Assembly: GCA_023251555.1 (NCBI GenBank)
Contig: JAHEYN010000009.1
Location: forward strand, 57,943-121,942
DNA length: 64,000 bases
Source of the DNA: Bacteroidota bacterium
GTDB taxonomy: Bacteria > Bacteroidota > Bacteroidia > AKYH767-A > JAHEYN01
Direction: 5' to 3'
Positions 8,263 to 18,178 of the stretch are shown here, in pieces (position 1 is the stretch's first letter; each line of letters begins with the position of its first letter). A program made the translations under genes and the position numbers. The notes below the pieces were generated by a model. That model was not told the origin of the DNA. It was given only the letters and a program-made list of their open reading frames with translations, and searched no databases.

Positions 8263-9007
8263 ACCTCATTCCTGCATAGGTGTTATACCCGGGGTCCAGG
8301 GGGGACCTTATTACAAACACCTTGCTCCCGGCGGATATCTCTGCAAGTTGCATTGTACTTTCCCCTTCCAGTAAAGCAAAATCCCCCGTTGTTATTTTAT
8401 TTCCGTTGAGGACCATATTCCCTTCTATAAGAAAAAGGGAATAAACATCCCCGGGAGAAAGCGGGTATTCTTTGAAAGCCGTAAAGAATGTTATTTCCCG
8501 GATATCGCCTATATTACTTTCGGTCATGAATGGCGTGCCTCCTAAAATAACTTTTGTACTGCTGTCCTGATCTTTATATACAGGAAAGAGTTCCGACGGA
8601 TAATCATTGTAAGAGGCTTTATGGGAAAGTGTTTTAGATACGTCAGGGTCAAACCATATCTGGAACATCGCAGCGCCAGGAAGAATTTTCTCGGCATGCG
8701 TAATTCCGCTCCCGGCCCTGATAATCTGCACATCCCCTGCGTTGAGACGCTTCCATCCTTTGTGCATACTGTCATAATGTTCTATCGCCCCCCTGAGAAC
8801 ATAAGACATAATTTCAAAGCCCTGGTGGGGGTGCTCTCCAATCATCCCCCCGGTATCGCTCCACGCATGAGCCCAGTAAAAAATAGTTGAGTACGGCTTC
8901 AGCAACCCCCCGTCCTGCGGAAACCCTACAGGTTTCCGCTCAAGAATACGCTCCCCGTCAAAAGCCCCGCCAGCCTGCATTGAAGATGGGAAAAAAAGAA
9001 CCGGCAT
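8255..9007 (-). CDS. Pirin family protein
   Basis: This is a bicupin of the pirin family, 250 residues long. The metal-binding residues of the N-terminal cupin are visible as His59 and His61 in GEHPHQGFEI and His104 and Glu106 in GITHAEK. The C-terminal cupin (from about residue 140) includes the VYSLFLIEGNM and DFALLEGES strands. Family members include iron-binding regulators and quercetin 2,3-dioxygenases, so the substrate cannot be assigned. It lies about 70 bases downstream of tRNA-Gln on the same strand and could be read from that promoter. Confidence 0.9.
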   Translation of the reverse strand: MPVLFFPSSMQAGGAFDGERILERKPVGFPQDGGLLKPYSTIFYWAHAWSDTGGMIGEHPHQGFEIMSYVLRGAIEHYDSMHKGWKRLNAGDVQIIRAGSGITHAEKILPGAAMFQIWFDPDVSKTLSHKASYNDYPSELFPVYKDQDSSTKVILGGTPFMTESNIGDIREITFFTAFKEYPLSPGDVYSLFLIEGNMVLNGNKITTGDFALLEGESTMQLAEISAGSKVFVIRSPLDPGYNTYAGMRSI

Positions 9008-9076
9008 AATTATTTGTTATTAATAGCCCTTTTAACTCTGGTGCCGGGACCAGGGGACAGCCAAAGATGCTGTATG

Positions 9077-9149
9077 TTGTCCGACTAGGGCTCGAACCTA
9101 GACTCTTCTGAACCAAAATCAGACGTGTTGCCAGTTACACCATCGGACA
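9077..9149 (-). tRNA. tRNA-Gln (anticodon UUG)
   Basis: The reverse complement folds as a cloverleaf. The acceptor arms are TGTCCGA and TCGGACA with an A discriminator. The anticodon arm is TCTGA-TTTTGGT-TCAGA, giving anticodon TTG, and the T arm contains GGTTCGAGCC. No 3' CCA is encoded. Confidence 0.95.
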
Positions 9150-9177
9150 GCTCTCCTCCGCTTGAAACGGAAGCGTG

Positions 9178-9208
9178 CAAAAGTAAAAATTTTTACCTCC
9201 CTTTCAAA
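9178..9208 (-). promoter_or_regulatory. Bacteroidota-type promoter of tRNA-Gln
   Basis: On the minus strand, TTTG (9208-9205), a 19-base spacer and TACTTTTG (9185-9178) match the TTTG-N19-TAnnTTTG consensus. The predicted transcription start, near 9171, is about 22 bases before the mature tRNA 5' end. Confidence 0.65.
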
Positions 9209-9291
9209 AAATAAAACCGCCAGAGCTGCGTTTAAGGTGTGCTTTTGCAAAATATTTATACATTCGCAACTTCATCATTAAACGGCTGAGA

Positions 9292-12200
9292 ATGAAATCT
9301 TTTCAAAAAGCAAATAACTTAGCAGGCTGGATTGTGTTCGCAATAGCCAGTACGGTTTACCTCCTTACTATAGAGCCTACCGCCAGCTTTTGGGACTGTG
9401 GGGAATTTATTGCTACCGCATTTAAGTTGGAGGTCGGCCATCCCCCCGGAGCTCCCCTGTTCCTGATTCTCGGGAGAATCGTATCCCTGTTTGCAGGAAA
9501 TGATCTCTCTAAGGTACCCGTAATGATTAATGCCCTCTCGGCTATTGCAAGCGGGTTCACAATCCTTTTTCTTTTCTGGACCATTACTCACTTTGCAAGA
9601 AAACTGCTTGCCCCCGACGGAAATTTTCAACCTGCCAAAATCATCCTTATACTGGGAAGCGGGGCTGTCGGAGCAATGGCATATACTTTCAGCGATTCCT
9701 TCTGGTTCTCCGCTGTGGAAGGTGAGGTATATGCAAGTTCCTCTTTCTTTACAGCTATCGTGGTATGGGCTATGCTGAAATGGGAAAATGCCGCCGATGA
9801 GAAACACGCCAACCGCTGGCTCATTCTTATCGCTTACCTGATGGGGCTTTCTATCGGAGTTCACCTTCTTAACCTGCTTGCCATCCCTTCTCTTGCCTTT
9901 ATTTATTATTTCAGGAAATACAAGCCCAGCACCAAAGGTATTATTCTGACTGCCATTATCGGAATGCTTATACTCGGCCTGGTTCAGGCCGGGGTAATAC
10001 CATGGGTGGTTATCCTCGGCTCTTATTTCGATTTGTTCTTTGTGAATACGCTCAGGCTTCCCTTCGGGTCCGGTATAATTGTTTATGCAATCCTCGTTAT
10101 TACCGGCATTACAGCAGGCCTTTATTATACCAGGCAAAAAAACAAGCCCCTGTGGAATACTGTGATTCTCTGTGTTACTTTTATCATTATCGGCTATTCT
10201 TCCTTCGCCCAGATACTGATTCGCTCCGCCGCCAACCCTCCAATGGATGAAAATAATCCCGAAAACCCTTTCACCCTTCGCTCCTATCTTGACCGTGAAC
10301 AATACGGAGACCGGCCCTTGCTTTACGGGCAATATTACACTGCCAAATATATTGATCAGGAGGAGGGCGCTATGACTTTCCGCGTAAGAAGCGATGACGA
10401 AAAGAGAGTACTGAAAGAAAAATATGAAAACAAACTTATCAGTAAATCAGAATATGAAGAACTTATAAAAGATCAATACATTGAAGCCGGCCGGAAAACA
10501 ATCCCCGTTTATAACCCTGAAGACTGCACCATCTTCCCAAGAATGTTCAGCAGCCAGGGAAGTCATGTCAATGCCTACAAGGAATGGGCCGGAATAAAAG
10601 GAGATAAGACCCCAACCTTTGCGCAGAACCTCAAATTCTTTTTCGCTTACCAGGTAAACTGGATGTACTGGCGTTACTTCATGTGGAACTTTACAGGGAG
10701 GCAAAATGATGTTCAGGGACACGGGAATATCACTGACGGAAACTGGATAAGCGGGATCCCTTTTATTGATAAGATTTTCCTCGGGCCCCAGGATAAAATT
10801 CCTCCCAGCATGACGAAAAATAAAGCCATGAATAAATTCTACTTCCTTCCTTTTATCCTCGGTATGATTGGGCTTGTATATCACTTCTCCAGGAATAAAA
10901 AGGATTCACTGGTAGTGCTGCTCCTGTTTTTCTTCACCGGGCTGGCGATCGTGCTTTACCTTAACCAGACCCCATACCAGCCGAGGGAACGGGATTATGC
11001 TTATGCCGGTTCATTCTATGCTTATGCCATGTGGATTGGCCTCGGAGTGCTGGCTGTCGCAGATTTTATCAGTAAAAAAATCAAGATCTCTGTGATCGCA
11101 AGCGCCGGCATTGCCATTCTCCTGTGTTCTTCCGTGCCCTTCGTGATGGGTAAAGACGGATGGAATGACCATAATCGCTCAGGAAGACGCACTTCCCGCG
11201 ACTTTGCATATGATTATCTTAATTCCTGTGCCCCGAATGCCATCCTGTTTACAAACGGAGATAATGACACTTTCCCGCTCTGGTATGCACAGGAAGTGGA
11301 AGGCATAAGAACTGATGTTAGGGTGGTTAACCTGAGTCTTCTTAACACAGACTGGTACATAGACCAGATGAAACGAAAAGCTTACGATTCCGACCCGGTG
11401 CCTTTTTCCTTAACCAGCGATAAGTACGTTCAGGGAACCAGAGACTATATTCCCTTTTATGACAAAAAGATTAAAGATTATGTACCACTGAGTGATCTTA
11501 TTGATTTTATTGGCAGTGAAAATCCTCAGGCAAAAGTACGGACACAGGGCGGCAATGAACTTAATTTTTATCCTGCAAAAAAATTCAGCATCCCCGTTGA
11601 CAGTGCAACAGTGGTAAACAACGGAACCGTCCCTAAAGATCTTGCAGGACAAGTTGTCAACGCCGTTGAGTGGGAGATTGACAAGAACTACCTCATGAAA
11701 GCAGATATTATGATCCTTGACCTGCTCGCACATAACAATTGGAAACGGCCTGTATATTTTGCTATTACAGTCGGGAATGACAGTTATATGAATCTTGAAG
11801 ATTATTTTCAGCTCGAAGGACTTGCTTACAGGCTCGTGCCTATAAAAAGTAAAACAAAAGATGGACAAACAGGCCGTATCTATTCTGATATCACTTACAA
11901 AAATCTCATGGAGAAATTCAAATGGGGAGGCATGGATAACCCCAAAGTTTATCTTGACGAGAACAACCTCCGCATGACTATGAACTTCAGGAATAACTTT
12001 GCCCGACTTGCCTATACGCTCCTCGGGGAAGGAAAGAAAGATTCTGCCACAAAAGTGCTTGACCGGTGCGTTGAAGTAATGCCCGAAAGCACTGTTCCCT
12101 ATAATATTTTCATGCTGCGGATTGCTGAAATGTATTACCGTGCAGGGGCTATAGAAAAAGCCAATAAAATTGCCCGCCGCCTGGCAGAGGTTTATGAACA

Positions 12201-12405
12201 GGATCTTAATTATTACTTTACCCTGAAAGGGAAATTTCTGAAATCCGTAGAACGGGATCTACAGCAGGCCATGGCTGTTGAAAATGAACTGCTCCGGATC
12301 TCAAAAGAAGCCAGGCAACAGGAACTTGCAGCGGATATTGAAGCACGGGTAAAAAAATTGCAGGAAGCCTACCTCGGGAGCGGCGCTGCAAATACAGAAG
12401 AATAA
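9292..12405 (+). CDS. GT117/DUF2723 membrane glycosyltransferase
   Basis: This large GT-C-fold membrane protein (1037 residues) belongs to the DUF2723 family, related to TMEM260-type protein O-mannosyltransferases. The signature EPTASFWDCGEFI (about residues 25-37) followed by VGHPPGAPLFLILGR carries the acidic residue expected in the first periplasmic loop. About twelve hydrophobic segments lie between residues 10 and 620. A soluble region follows, ending in TPR-like helices (about 910-1030). It has its own promoter region and is convergent with rsmI (7-base gap). Addition of mannose to secreted proteins is a reasonable family-based inference, which would link it to the T9SS proteins in the window. 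Confidence 0.85.
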   Translation: MKSFQKANNLAGWIVFAIASTVYLLTIEPTASFWDCGEFIATAFKLEVGHPPGAPLFLILGRIVSLFAGNDLSKVPVMINALSAIASGFTILFLFWTITHFARKLLAPDGNFQPAKIILILGSGAVGAMAYTFSDSFWFSAVEGEVYASSSFFTAIVVWAMLKWENAADEKHANRWLILIAYLMGLSIGVHLLNLLAIPSLAFIYYFRKYKPSTKGIILTAIIGMLILGLVQAGVIPWVVILGSYFDLFFVNTLRLPFGSGIIVYAILVITGITAGLYYTRQKNKPLWNTVILCVTFIIIGYSSFAQILIRSAANPPMDENNPENPFTLRSYLDREQYGDRPLLYGQYYTAKYIDQEEGAMTFRVRSDDEKRVLKEKYENKLISKSEYEELIKDQYIEAGRKTIPVYNPEDCTIFPRMFSSQGSHVNAYKEWAGIKGDKTPTFAQNLKFFFAYQVNWMYWRYFMWNFTGRQNDVQGHGNITDGNWISGIPFIDKIFLGPQDKIPPSMTKNKAMNKFYFLPFILGMIGLVYHFSRNKKDSLVVLLLFFFTGLAIVLYLNQTPYQPRERDYAYAGSFYAYAMWIGLGVLAVADFISKKIKISVIASAGIAILLCSSVPFVMGKDGWNDHNRSGRRTSRDFAYDYLNSCAPNAILFTNGDNDTFPLWYAQEVEGIRTDVRVVNLSLLNTDWYIDQMKRKAYDSDPVPFSLTSDKYVQGTRDYIPFYDKKIKDYVPLSDLIDFIGSENPQAKVRTQGGNELNFYPAKKFSIPVDSATVVNNGTVPKDLAGQVVNAVEWEIDKNYLMKADIMILDLLAHNNWKRPVYFAITVGNDSYMNLEDYFQLEGLAYRLVPIKSKTKDGQTGRIYSDITYKNLMEKFKWGGMDNPKVYLDENNLRMTMNFRNNFARLAYTLLGEGKKDSATKVLDRCVEVMPESTVPYNIFMLRIAEMYYRAGAIEKANKIARRLAEVYEQDLNYYFTLKGKFLKSVERDLQQAMAVENELLRISKEARQQELAADIEARVKKLQEAYLGSGAANTEE

Positions 12406-12412
12406 AACTCTT

Positions 12413-13105
12413 TTATTCCTCCTTTTTGCCTTCAACAACAATCACCACTTCCCCTTTAAGCGTATGCTCATTGTAATGAGCAATAATTTCCGCGATTGTT
12501 CCCCTTTGTGTTTCTTCATGAATCTTTGTAAGCTCCCGTGAAACAGATACCCGCCGGCCGGGGCCGAAATGATGGGATAACTGCTCCAATAATTTCATAA
12601 CTCTGAACGGAGATTCGTAAAAAATGATAGTCCTTTTCTCCTGTGCAAGCTCTGAAAGCCTTGTCTGCCGGCCCTTCTTCTGGGGAAGGAACCCCTCAAA
12701 ACAAAACTTATCACATGGCAGGCCGGAAGCTACCAAAGCCGGAATAAAGGCAACAGGCCCGGGAAGACATTCGACAGGAATTCCTCTCGTAATGCATTCT
12801 CTTATGAGAAGAAACCCGGGATCGGAAATACCCGGAGTGCCCGCATCCGTAACAATTGCAACCTTTTCGCCTCCTGCAATTCTCTCCACAATTACGGCAA
12901 CTGTTCCGTGTTCATTATACCGGTGGTGCGATTGCATCTTCTTCGCTATGATTTCATAATGCCTCAGAAGTATCCCGGCTGTCCTTGTATCCTCCGCAAG
13001 CACGAGGTCCGCGTCTCTGAGAACGCGGAGTGCCCGCAATGTAATATCCTCAAGATTCCCGATCGGGGTGGGGACAACATATAGTTTAGGAAGAAACTGC
13101 TGCAT
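12413..13105 (-). CDS. rsmI: 16S rRNA (cytidine1402-2'-O)-methyltransferase RsmI
   Basis: RsmI uses S-adenosylmethionine to methylate the ribose of C1402 in the decoding centre of 16S rRNA. The tetrapyrrole-methylase fold is evident from YVVPTPIGNLEDITLRAL (residues 9-26), LVLAEDTR, VTDAGTPGISDPG and the FYESPFRV motif. At 230 residues it is slightly shorter than the proteobacterial enzyme, mainly at the C-terminus, as is usual in this phylum. The gene stands alone, convergent with the GT117 gene. Confidence 0.95.
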   Translation of the reverse strand: MQQFLPKLYVVPTPIGNLEDITLRALRVLRDADLVLAEDTRTAGILLRHYEIIAKKMQSHHRYNEHGTVAVIVERIAGGEKVAIVTDAGTPGISDPGFLLIRECITRGIPVECLPGPVAFIPALVASGLPCDKFCFEGFLPQKKGRQTRLSELAQEKRTIIFYESPFRVMKLLEQLSHHFGPGRRVSVSRELTKIHEETQRGTIAEIIAHYNEHTLKGEVVIVVEGKKEE

Positions 13106-13405
13106 TCAACAAAGAAATAAAGTTATTGTCATTTGCACAACTTGTATTATTTCTCCCGTTGCCGTACGATATGTTTTTTCCCATACAACTTATGCAAACG
13201 GGGATTCAGTCTAAAGCTCAACATGAAGAACTACAAAAAGCAAAATTTAACAGAGCGTTTAACCGGATGGCTCAAGTACTGCAGGAGGGTGGGTCAGGGA
13301 ACACCAAATATCTTATCCTGACAATGGGACGCCTGACGTTCATCAAACTATATCTGAAAACCATTTTTCAGACACTACCTGGTGTTAGTGATTCCCGGAA
13401 GCCCT
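13106..13405. other. Intergenic region between coxA end and rsmI start
   Basis: These 300 bases hold no supported gene. The plus-strand ORFs of 62 and 100 codons here show no recognisable pattern, and the longer one runs into the end of coxA. The region must contain the rsmI promoter and any terminator of the respiratory operon. I see no strong hairpin or TAnnTTTG box. Confidence 0.5.
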
Positions 13406-15277
13406 CTAATCCTCTCCGGGAAAATTAGAGCTTTTTGTTTTCGAGAAGGGAACCGTCTGCGGGATGTAATCATCCTCTGCATTAGGTTTGCTGTAGTCAT
13501 ATGCCCAACGGTGAACAACAGGAATATCCCCCGGCCAATTTCCGTGCATATGTTCCACGGGAGCCGTCCACTCAAGGGTATTGGACTTCCATGGATTCTG
13601 CACCGTTTTAGGTCCGCGGAAAACAGAATAAAAGAAATTATAAATAAATATCAGCTGGGCAAGTGCTCCTATAATTGCAAACACGCTGATGAGAGAATTA
13701 ACGTTGACAAGCTCATGGAACCCTTCATAGGCAGAATCTGCATAATACCTTCTCGGCACTCCGGCCAGCCCCAGGAAGTGCATGGGAAAAAACACCCCGT
13801 ATACACTCACAAATGAAAGCCAGAAATGTATATATCCCAGTTTCTTGTTCATCATCCGGCCATACAGGCGGGGAAACCAGTGATATACCCCTCCCAGCAT
13901 GCCAAAAATAGCTGCACTTCCCATTACAATATGAAAATGTGCAACCACAAAATAAGTATCATGAATATTTATGTCAAGGGCAGAATTTCCGAGAATAATC
14001 CCTGTAAGCCCCCCGGTAATGAAGAATGACACAAGCCCTATGGCAAATAACATCCCGGGAGACAATACAATATTTGCCCGCCACATGGTTGCTATGTAAT
14101 TAAATACTTTTACGGCCGAGGGGATCGCAACAATCAATGTTGTCAGCACAAACACTGAACCAAGGAATGGGTTCATCCCTGTCACAAACATATGGTGACC
14201 CCATACTATAAATGACAGAAATGCAATCCCGAGAATAGAACCTACCATTGCCTTATATCCGAAAATAGGCTTCCGGGACTGTGTTGCAATAATTTCGGAA
14301 GTAATTCCAAGCGCGGGAATAATAATAATATATACCTCCGGATGACCCAGGAACCAAAACAGATGCTGGTATAATATAGGGCTGCCGCCGGAATGAGCCA
14401 AAGGATGACCCCCGATAAAAATGTCAGAAAGATAGAAACTGGTCCCAAGGCTTCTGTCAAATATCAGGAGAAGAGCAGCAGCAAAAAGAACAGGGAAAGA
14501 AAGTATTCCAAGTATTGCAGTAATCATAAATGCCCATATCGTTAAAGGAAGCCTCGACATAGTAAGGCCTTTTGTCCTGAGGTTAATTACCGTGCAAACA
14601 TAATTGATACCGCCAAGCAGCGCTGAAACAATAAACAGCGCCATCCCGACAAGCCATAGTGTCATCCCAAGCCCGGATCCTGAAATTGCTTCAGGCAAAG
14701 CACTCAGGGGAGGGTAAACTGTCCATCCTGCAGAAGCAGGCCCTCCTTCAACAAAGAGGGAAATAAGCATCATTAAGTTGAACCCGAGAAAAAACCAGTA
14801 GGAAAGCATATTAAGAAATCCGGACGCCATATCCCGCGCCCCGCACTGCAATGGAATCAGCAGGTTGCTGAATGTTCCGCTCAACCCGCCTGTTAGTACA
14901 GAGAAAACAAGAATAGTTCCATGCATGGTCACAAGGGCAAGGTAGAAGCCCGGGTCAAGAACTCCGTCTTTTGCCCAGTGTCCCATAAAACTTTCAAGGA
15001 AAGGGAATTTATGCCCGGGCCATCCAAGCTGCAGCCTGAATATGGTGGACATTGCCATCGCAACCACTGCCATCACAATGGCAGTTATGAGGAATTGCTT
15101 GGAAATCATTTTATGATCCTGGCTGAAAACATATTTAGTCCAGAAATTTTGATGGTGCGCATCGTCTGTATCGCTGTCATGATGACCATGATGGTGCCAC
15201 TCTGCCGTGTGATAAACATCACCTGCATAATGTTCGGAGGCAAGGCCGGTTGGGGTGTTGGAATTTTGTATTGACAT
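13406..15277 (-). CDS. ctaD: Cytochrome c oxidase subunit I (heme-copper oxidase)
   Basis: This is the catalytic subunit that reduces oxygen to water at the heme-copper centre and pumps protons. It has 623 residues and about twelve membrane helices after a His-rich N-terminus. Visible ligand motifs are TMHGTILVFSVLTGG (low-spin heme), GHPEVYIIIIP with the CuB His and cross-linked Tyr, the VWGHHMFVTG His pair, and VAHFHIVMG. The HPEVY pattern is typical of A-type oxidases. It is the last gene of the act-cox operon, 17 bases after subunit II. No subunit III gene follows it here. Confidence 0.96.
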   Translation of the reverse strand: MSIQNSNTPTGLASEHYAGDVYHTAEWHHHGHHDSDTDDAHHQNFWTKYVFSQDHKMISKQFLITAIVMAVVAMAMSTIFRLQLGWPGHKFPFLESFMGHWAKDGVLDPGFYLALVTMHGTILVFSVLTGGLSGTFSNLLIPLQCGARDMASGFLNMLSYWFFLGFNLMMLISLFVEGGPASAGWTVYPPLSALPEAISGSGLGMTLWLVGMALFIVSALLGGINYVCTVINLRTKGLTMSRLPLTIWAFMITAILGILSFPVLFAAALLLIFDRSLGTSFYLSDIFIGGHPLAHSGGSPILYQHLFWFLGHPEVYIIIIPALGITSEIIATQSRKPIFGYKAMVGSILGIAFLSFIVWGHHMFVTGMNPFLGSVFVLTTLIVAIPSAVKVFNYIATMWRANIVLSPGMLFAIGLVSFFITGGLTGIILGNSALDINIHDTYFVVAHFHIVMGSAAIFGMLGGVYHWFPRLYGRMMNKKLGYIHFWLSFVSVYGVFFPMHFLGLAGVPRRYYADSAYEGFHELVNVNSLISVFAIIGALAQLIFIYNFFYSVFRGPKTVQNPWKSNTLEWTAPVEHMHGNWPGDIPVVHRWAYDYSKPNAEDDYIPQTVPFSKTKSSNFPGED

Positions 15278-15294
15278 GGGGTCCTGGTTTTATC

Positions 15295-16311
15295 TTATTT
15301 TGAAACAAGAATGCTGTTAGAGGTTTTTTCGTCAGAAACTTTCATATTATCCGCAAATGTTTTCTGCCCTCCAAGCCATTTCTGATATTCTTCTTTGGTT
15401 TCGCAAACTACTTTCATTGACATGTTGAAATGTGCCACCCCGCATATCTTATTGCATAACAACACATAATCAAACTGATTATTTTTTGTAATCTTCCGCA
15501 TCTCTTCCGTAGTAATGGTAGGAGTTAAATGAAACTGGGTGGTCATACCCGGCACACAGTTCATCTGCGTCCTGAAGTGAGGGAGGTATGCACTGTGAAT
15601 TACATCTCTCGAATGCATCACCAGCAATACAGGAGTGTTTACAGGAAGATGCAGTTCCTTCGCTATAATATCATCTCCCGAATGAACATCACTGGCGTCA
15701 ATCCCCAGCGGGTTACTGCTCTCTATCATCTTAAAATCTGTTTTGCCAAGATTATTGTCACTCCCTGCATACCTGGCAGTCCAGTCAAACTGCTTGGCAT
15801 AAAGCTCAATAATAACGGCATCCTTAGGTGCCGGACTCATAATTTTATTCCATTGCACGAGGCCATAAACAACCAACGCTATTAATACAATAGCAGGAAT
15901 GGCAGTCCAGATAATCTCGACTTTATGGCTATCGGGGAAGAAAAGCGCCTTATTCTCTTTCTTGTATTGATAACGATACCCGAAATAAAACAGCAGCACC
16001 TGCGTAATGAAGAAAACAATTATGATTATGAGGAAATTTACATAGAGCATATTGTCAATTCCAACTCCATGTTCTGAAGCCGAAACAGGAAGAATAAACC
16101 TCTTGTATTTTAATGTTACGTAAAGAAAATATACAATTGTTGCTATTAAAAAAACGAGGAGCATGAATCCGTTAAACCTGTTGTCACTCCTGTTAATCTC
16201 CTGCGTATCCCGCTCCCCCCTGAGTTCATCAAGCAATTCAAAGATTCTGACGGTTCTTGCAATAGCAATAATTGCAAGAATAAGTACAACATAAACCAAA
16301 GTGGTTATCAT
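15295..16311 (-). CDS. ctaC: Cytochrome c oxidase subunit II
   Basis: Subunit II receives electrons at the binuclear CuA centre and passes them to subunit I. The CuA ligands are present in LCNKICGVAHFNM (CxxxCxxxHxxM), with the upstream His in VIHSAYLPHFR. Three hydrophobic helices are visible: an extra N-terminal one (residues 3-18), then about 48-66 and 88-110. HKVEIIWTAIPAIVLIALV forms the next segment. The extra N-terminal helix is common in this phylum. It lies 40 bases after actF and 17 before subunit I. Confidence 0.95.
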   Translation of the reverse strand: MITTLVYVVLILAIIAIARTVRIFELLDELRGERDTQEINRSDNRFNGFMLLVFLIATIVYFLYVTLKYKRFILPVSASEHGVGIDNMLYVNFLIIIIVFFITQVLLFYFGYRYQYKKENKALFFPDSHKVEIIWTAIPAIVLIALVVYGLVQWNKIMSPAPKDAVIIELYAKQFDWTARYAGSDNNLGKTDFKMIESSNPLGIDASDVHSGDDIIAKELHLPVNTPVLLVMHSRDVIHSAYLPHFRTQMNCVPGMTTQFHLTPTITTEEMRKITKNNQFDYVLLCNKICGVAHFNMSMKVVCETKEEYQKWLGGQKTFADNMKVSDEKTSNSILVSK

Positions 16312-16351
16312 AGTGATGGGGATTTAAATAGTTTATCTGCTTATGACACTA

Positions 16352-17527
16352 CTAAATATGATGGTGGTAACTTTCCTGCAGGAAAGGATGTTTTTGCGCA
16401 ACCAGGGGGGCTTTCGACAAAGCCCGCAACACTACCCATATAAACAACCCGGCAAAACCGAGGAAAGTGCCTATTTCAATAATCCCGATGCCCCAATCCT
16501 TACCCATGGTTCCCGGCATCACCATCAGGAATACATCAATCCAGTGTCCGAAAAGAATGATTGTACCGGCAACCTGCAATACACGCATTTTCCTTTTGGC
16601 ATCGCGGGTCATCAAAATCAGGAAGGGGCAAATAAAGTTAATGAGAAAATTCCCGATGAACAGGATCTTGTATCCGTCATTCCAGCGGGCATAAAAATAG
16701 GCTACTTCTTCCGGAAAGTTTGCGTACCATATCAGCATGAACTGGTCAAACCACAGATATGCCCAGAACACGCTGAATGCAAACATATATTTAGCCATAT
16801 CGTGTAAGTGATTTTCATTAACCTGCTGGAGGTAATTATTATTTTTAAGATAGATGATAATAAGGGCTATGGCAGTAAGTCCGGTAACAAACAAGCCGGC
16901 AAAGGTGTACCACCCAAACAGCGTACTGAACCAGTGAGTGTCAACAGACATTAAAAAATCCCAGGCCGAAGTTGAAGAGGACACTGCAAAGAAAACTATG
17001 AAAATAGCCGACAATACCATGCTTCTGTTATAATGTTTAAGTCCGCCGTCAAGATCTTCCTGCATGGATTCTCTTCTCAGCATGAATGTAAGAAGCACCC
17101 ACACAGAAAAATAAAGGAACAAACGGAAAGAATAAAATGGCATATTTAACCATCCGCTTTTCCCCTCTATTATTTTATCATATTCGGGAGATGCGGGATT
17201 GTATAGTTCTTTATGAGTCCAGTGGTATAAGTCATGGCCACCTGCAAAAAAGATAATGATCATAAACACTCCGGCAAAAGGGAGAAACTGACCCATGGCT
17301 TCAGGAACTCTTTTTATCACAGCCGACCAGCCTGCCTGCGCAAGGTAATTAGCAGCAACGAAAAACGTGCCACACAAAGAAATAGCCATAAAATAAAAAT
17401 TATCCACCAGCAGGTTGGCCCACATCCTGTGCGGATTTGTAGTAAATCCATAGGTAATCGCGGCAAGACCAATGGCCATAAGCACCATTGATAATGTTTT
17501 ATTATTTTTTGTAACCGTATATCTCAT
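16352..17527 (-). CDS. actF: Alternative complex III subunit ActF
   Basis: ActF is an integral membrane subunit of the quinol:electron-acceptor oxidoreductase ACIII, related to NrfD/ActC. About ten hydrophobic helices fill its 391 residues, including ITYGFTTNPHRMWANLLVDNFYF, a typical ActF opening, and HDLYHWTHKELY in a loop. It contains no cofactor-binding cysteines. It sits between actE (20-base gap) and oxidase subunit II (40-base gap), joining the ACIII and oxidase halves of the operon. Confidence 0.92.
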   Translation of the reverse strand: MRYTVTKNNKTLSMVLMAIGLAAITYGFTTNPHRMWANLLVDNFYFMAISLCGTFFVAANYLAQAGWSAVIKRVPEAMGQFLPFAGVFMIIIFFAGGHDLYHWTHKELYNPASPEYDKIIEGKSGWLNMPFYSFRLFLYFSVWVLLTFMLRRESMQEDLDGGLKHYNRSMVLSAIFIVFFAVSSSTSAWDFLMSVDTHWFSTLFGWYTFAGLFVTGLTAIALIIIYLKNNNYLQQVNENHLHDMAKYMFAFSVFWAYLWFDQFMLIWYANFPEEVAYFYARWNDGYKILFIGNFLINFICPFLILMTRDAKRKMRVLQVAGTIILFGHWIDVFLMVMPGTMGKDWGIGIIEIGTFLGFAGLFIWVVLRALSKAPLVAQKHPFLQESYHHHI

Positions 17528-17547
17528 ATCTTTTTGATAAAATGATT

Positions 17548-18174
17548 TTATTTTTTTGCGGGTTTTTCTTTAACTGCGGGAGCGGAAGAATCAGCCATAG
17601 GGACTTCTCCAATATGCTGTAAAGTCTGGATATACAATATTATTTTCCATCTTTCGGCTGCGTTAAGCTGAGATGCATGAGAGCCCATCAGGTTTTTCCC
17701 GTATGTAATACTGTGAAACATTTTGCCTTCGGGGAGATTTTTAAGCTGGCCGGAGTATGAAGGCGGGGGGGGGAAATTCCTTTGAGTAAGCATTCCATCT
17801 CCTTTGCCCTCCTGTCCATGGCAATGAATGCAAAAATTCTCGTATAACCTTTTCCCTTCGGCAATATTTTCGGGGGTGCTTTCCAGAGGATTTTTCAATT
17901 CTTTTCCCGCAGCTTCATAACCCTCGTTTGTATTGGGATAAGTGTATGGTGTATATGCCACCGGGATTGTTCCCGGGGCAGGTAAACGCGAAGTCATGCT
18001 GTCGGGAAAATTCGGGTTGGAAGAATTGGTTTCGTACGAGGGGGAACGATACATATCAGGCATATATTCGTATCCCGGCTTCTTGCTATCCTTGCTGCAT
18101 GCCCCGAGCATAAGGCCGGAAACACAAAGGAGGACAGCCGGACGCAGGCTATGTTTTAAGATTGATTTTTTCAT
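17548..18174 (-). CDS. actE: ACIII subunit ActE, monoheme cytochrome c lipoprotein
   Basis: ActE is the monoheme c subunit of ACIII on the periplasmic face. A lipoprotein signal ends in LMLGAC (Cys26 or so), and the heme motif is CIHCHGQEGKGDG, with NLMGSH supplying a candidate Met ligand. The Ala/Pro/Lys-rich C-terminus (SSAPAVKEKPAKK) resembles a tail. The codons for NFPPPPS contain an unbroken run of nine C residues, a slippage-prone tract in the middle of the gene. The gene starts 4 bases after actD, so translation is probably coupled. Confidence 0.93.
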   Translation of the reverse strand: MKKSILKHSLRPAVLLCVSGLMLGACSKDSKKPGYEYMPDMYRSPSYETNSSNPNFPDSMTSRLPAPGTIPVAYTPYTYPNTNEGYEAAGKELKNPLESTPENIAEGKRLYENFCIHCHGQEGKGDGMLTQRNFPPPPSYSGQLKNLPEGKMFHSITYGKNLMGSHASQLNAAERWKIILYIQTLQHIGEVPMADSSAPAVKEKPAKK

Positions 18175-18178
18175 ATAC

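Noticed and set aside
9319-10332. 337-codon minus-strand ORF
   Set aside because: It is a shadow of the GT117 gene: it lacks any family pattern, and the plus-strand frame has clear motifs and membrane helices.
13126-13428. 100-codon plus-strand ORF in the rsmI/coxA gap
   Set aside because: No recognisable protein pattern, and it overlaps the end of coxA on the other strand.
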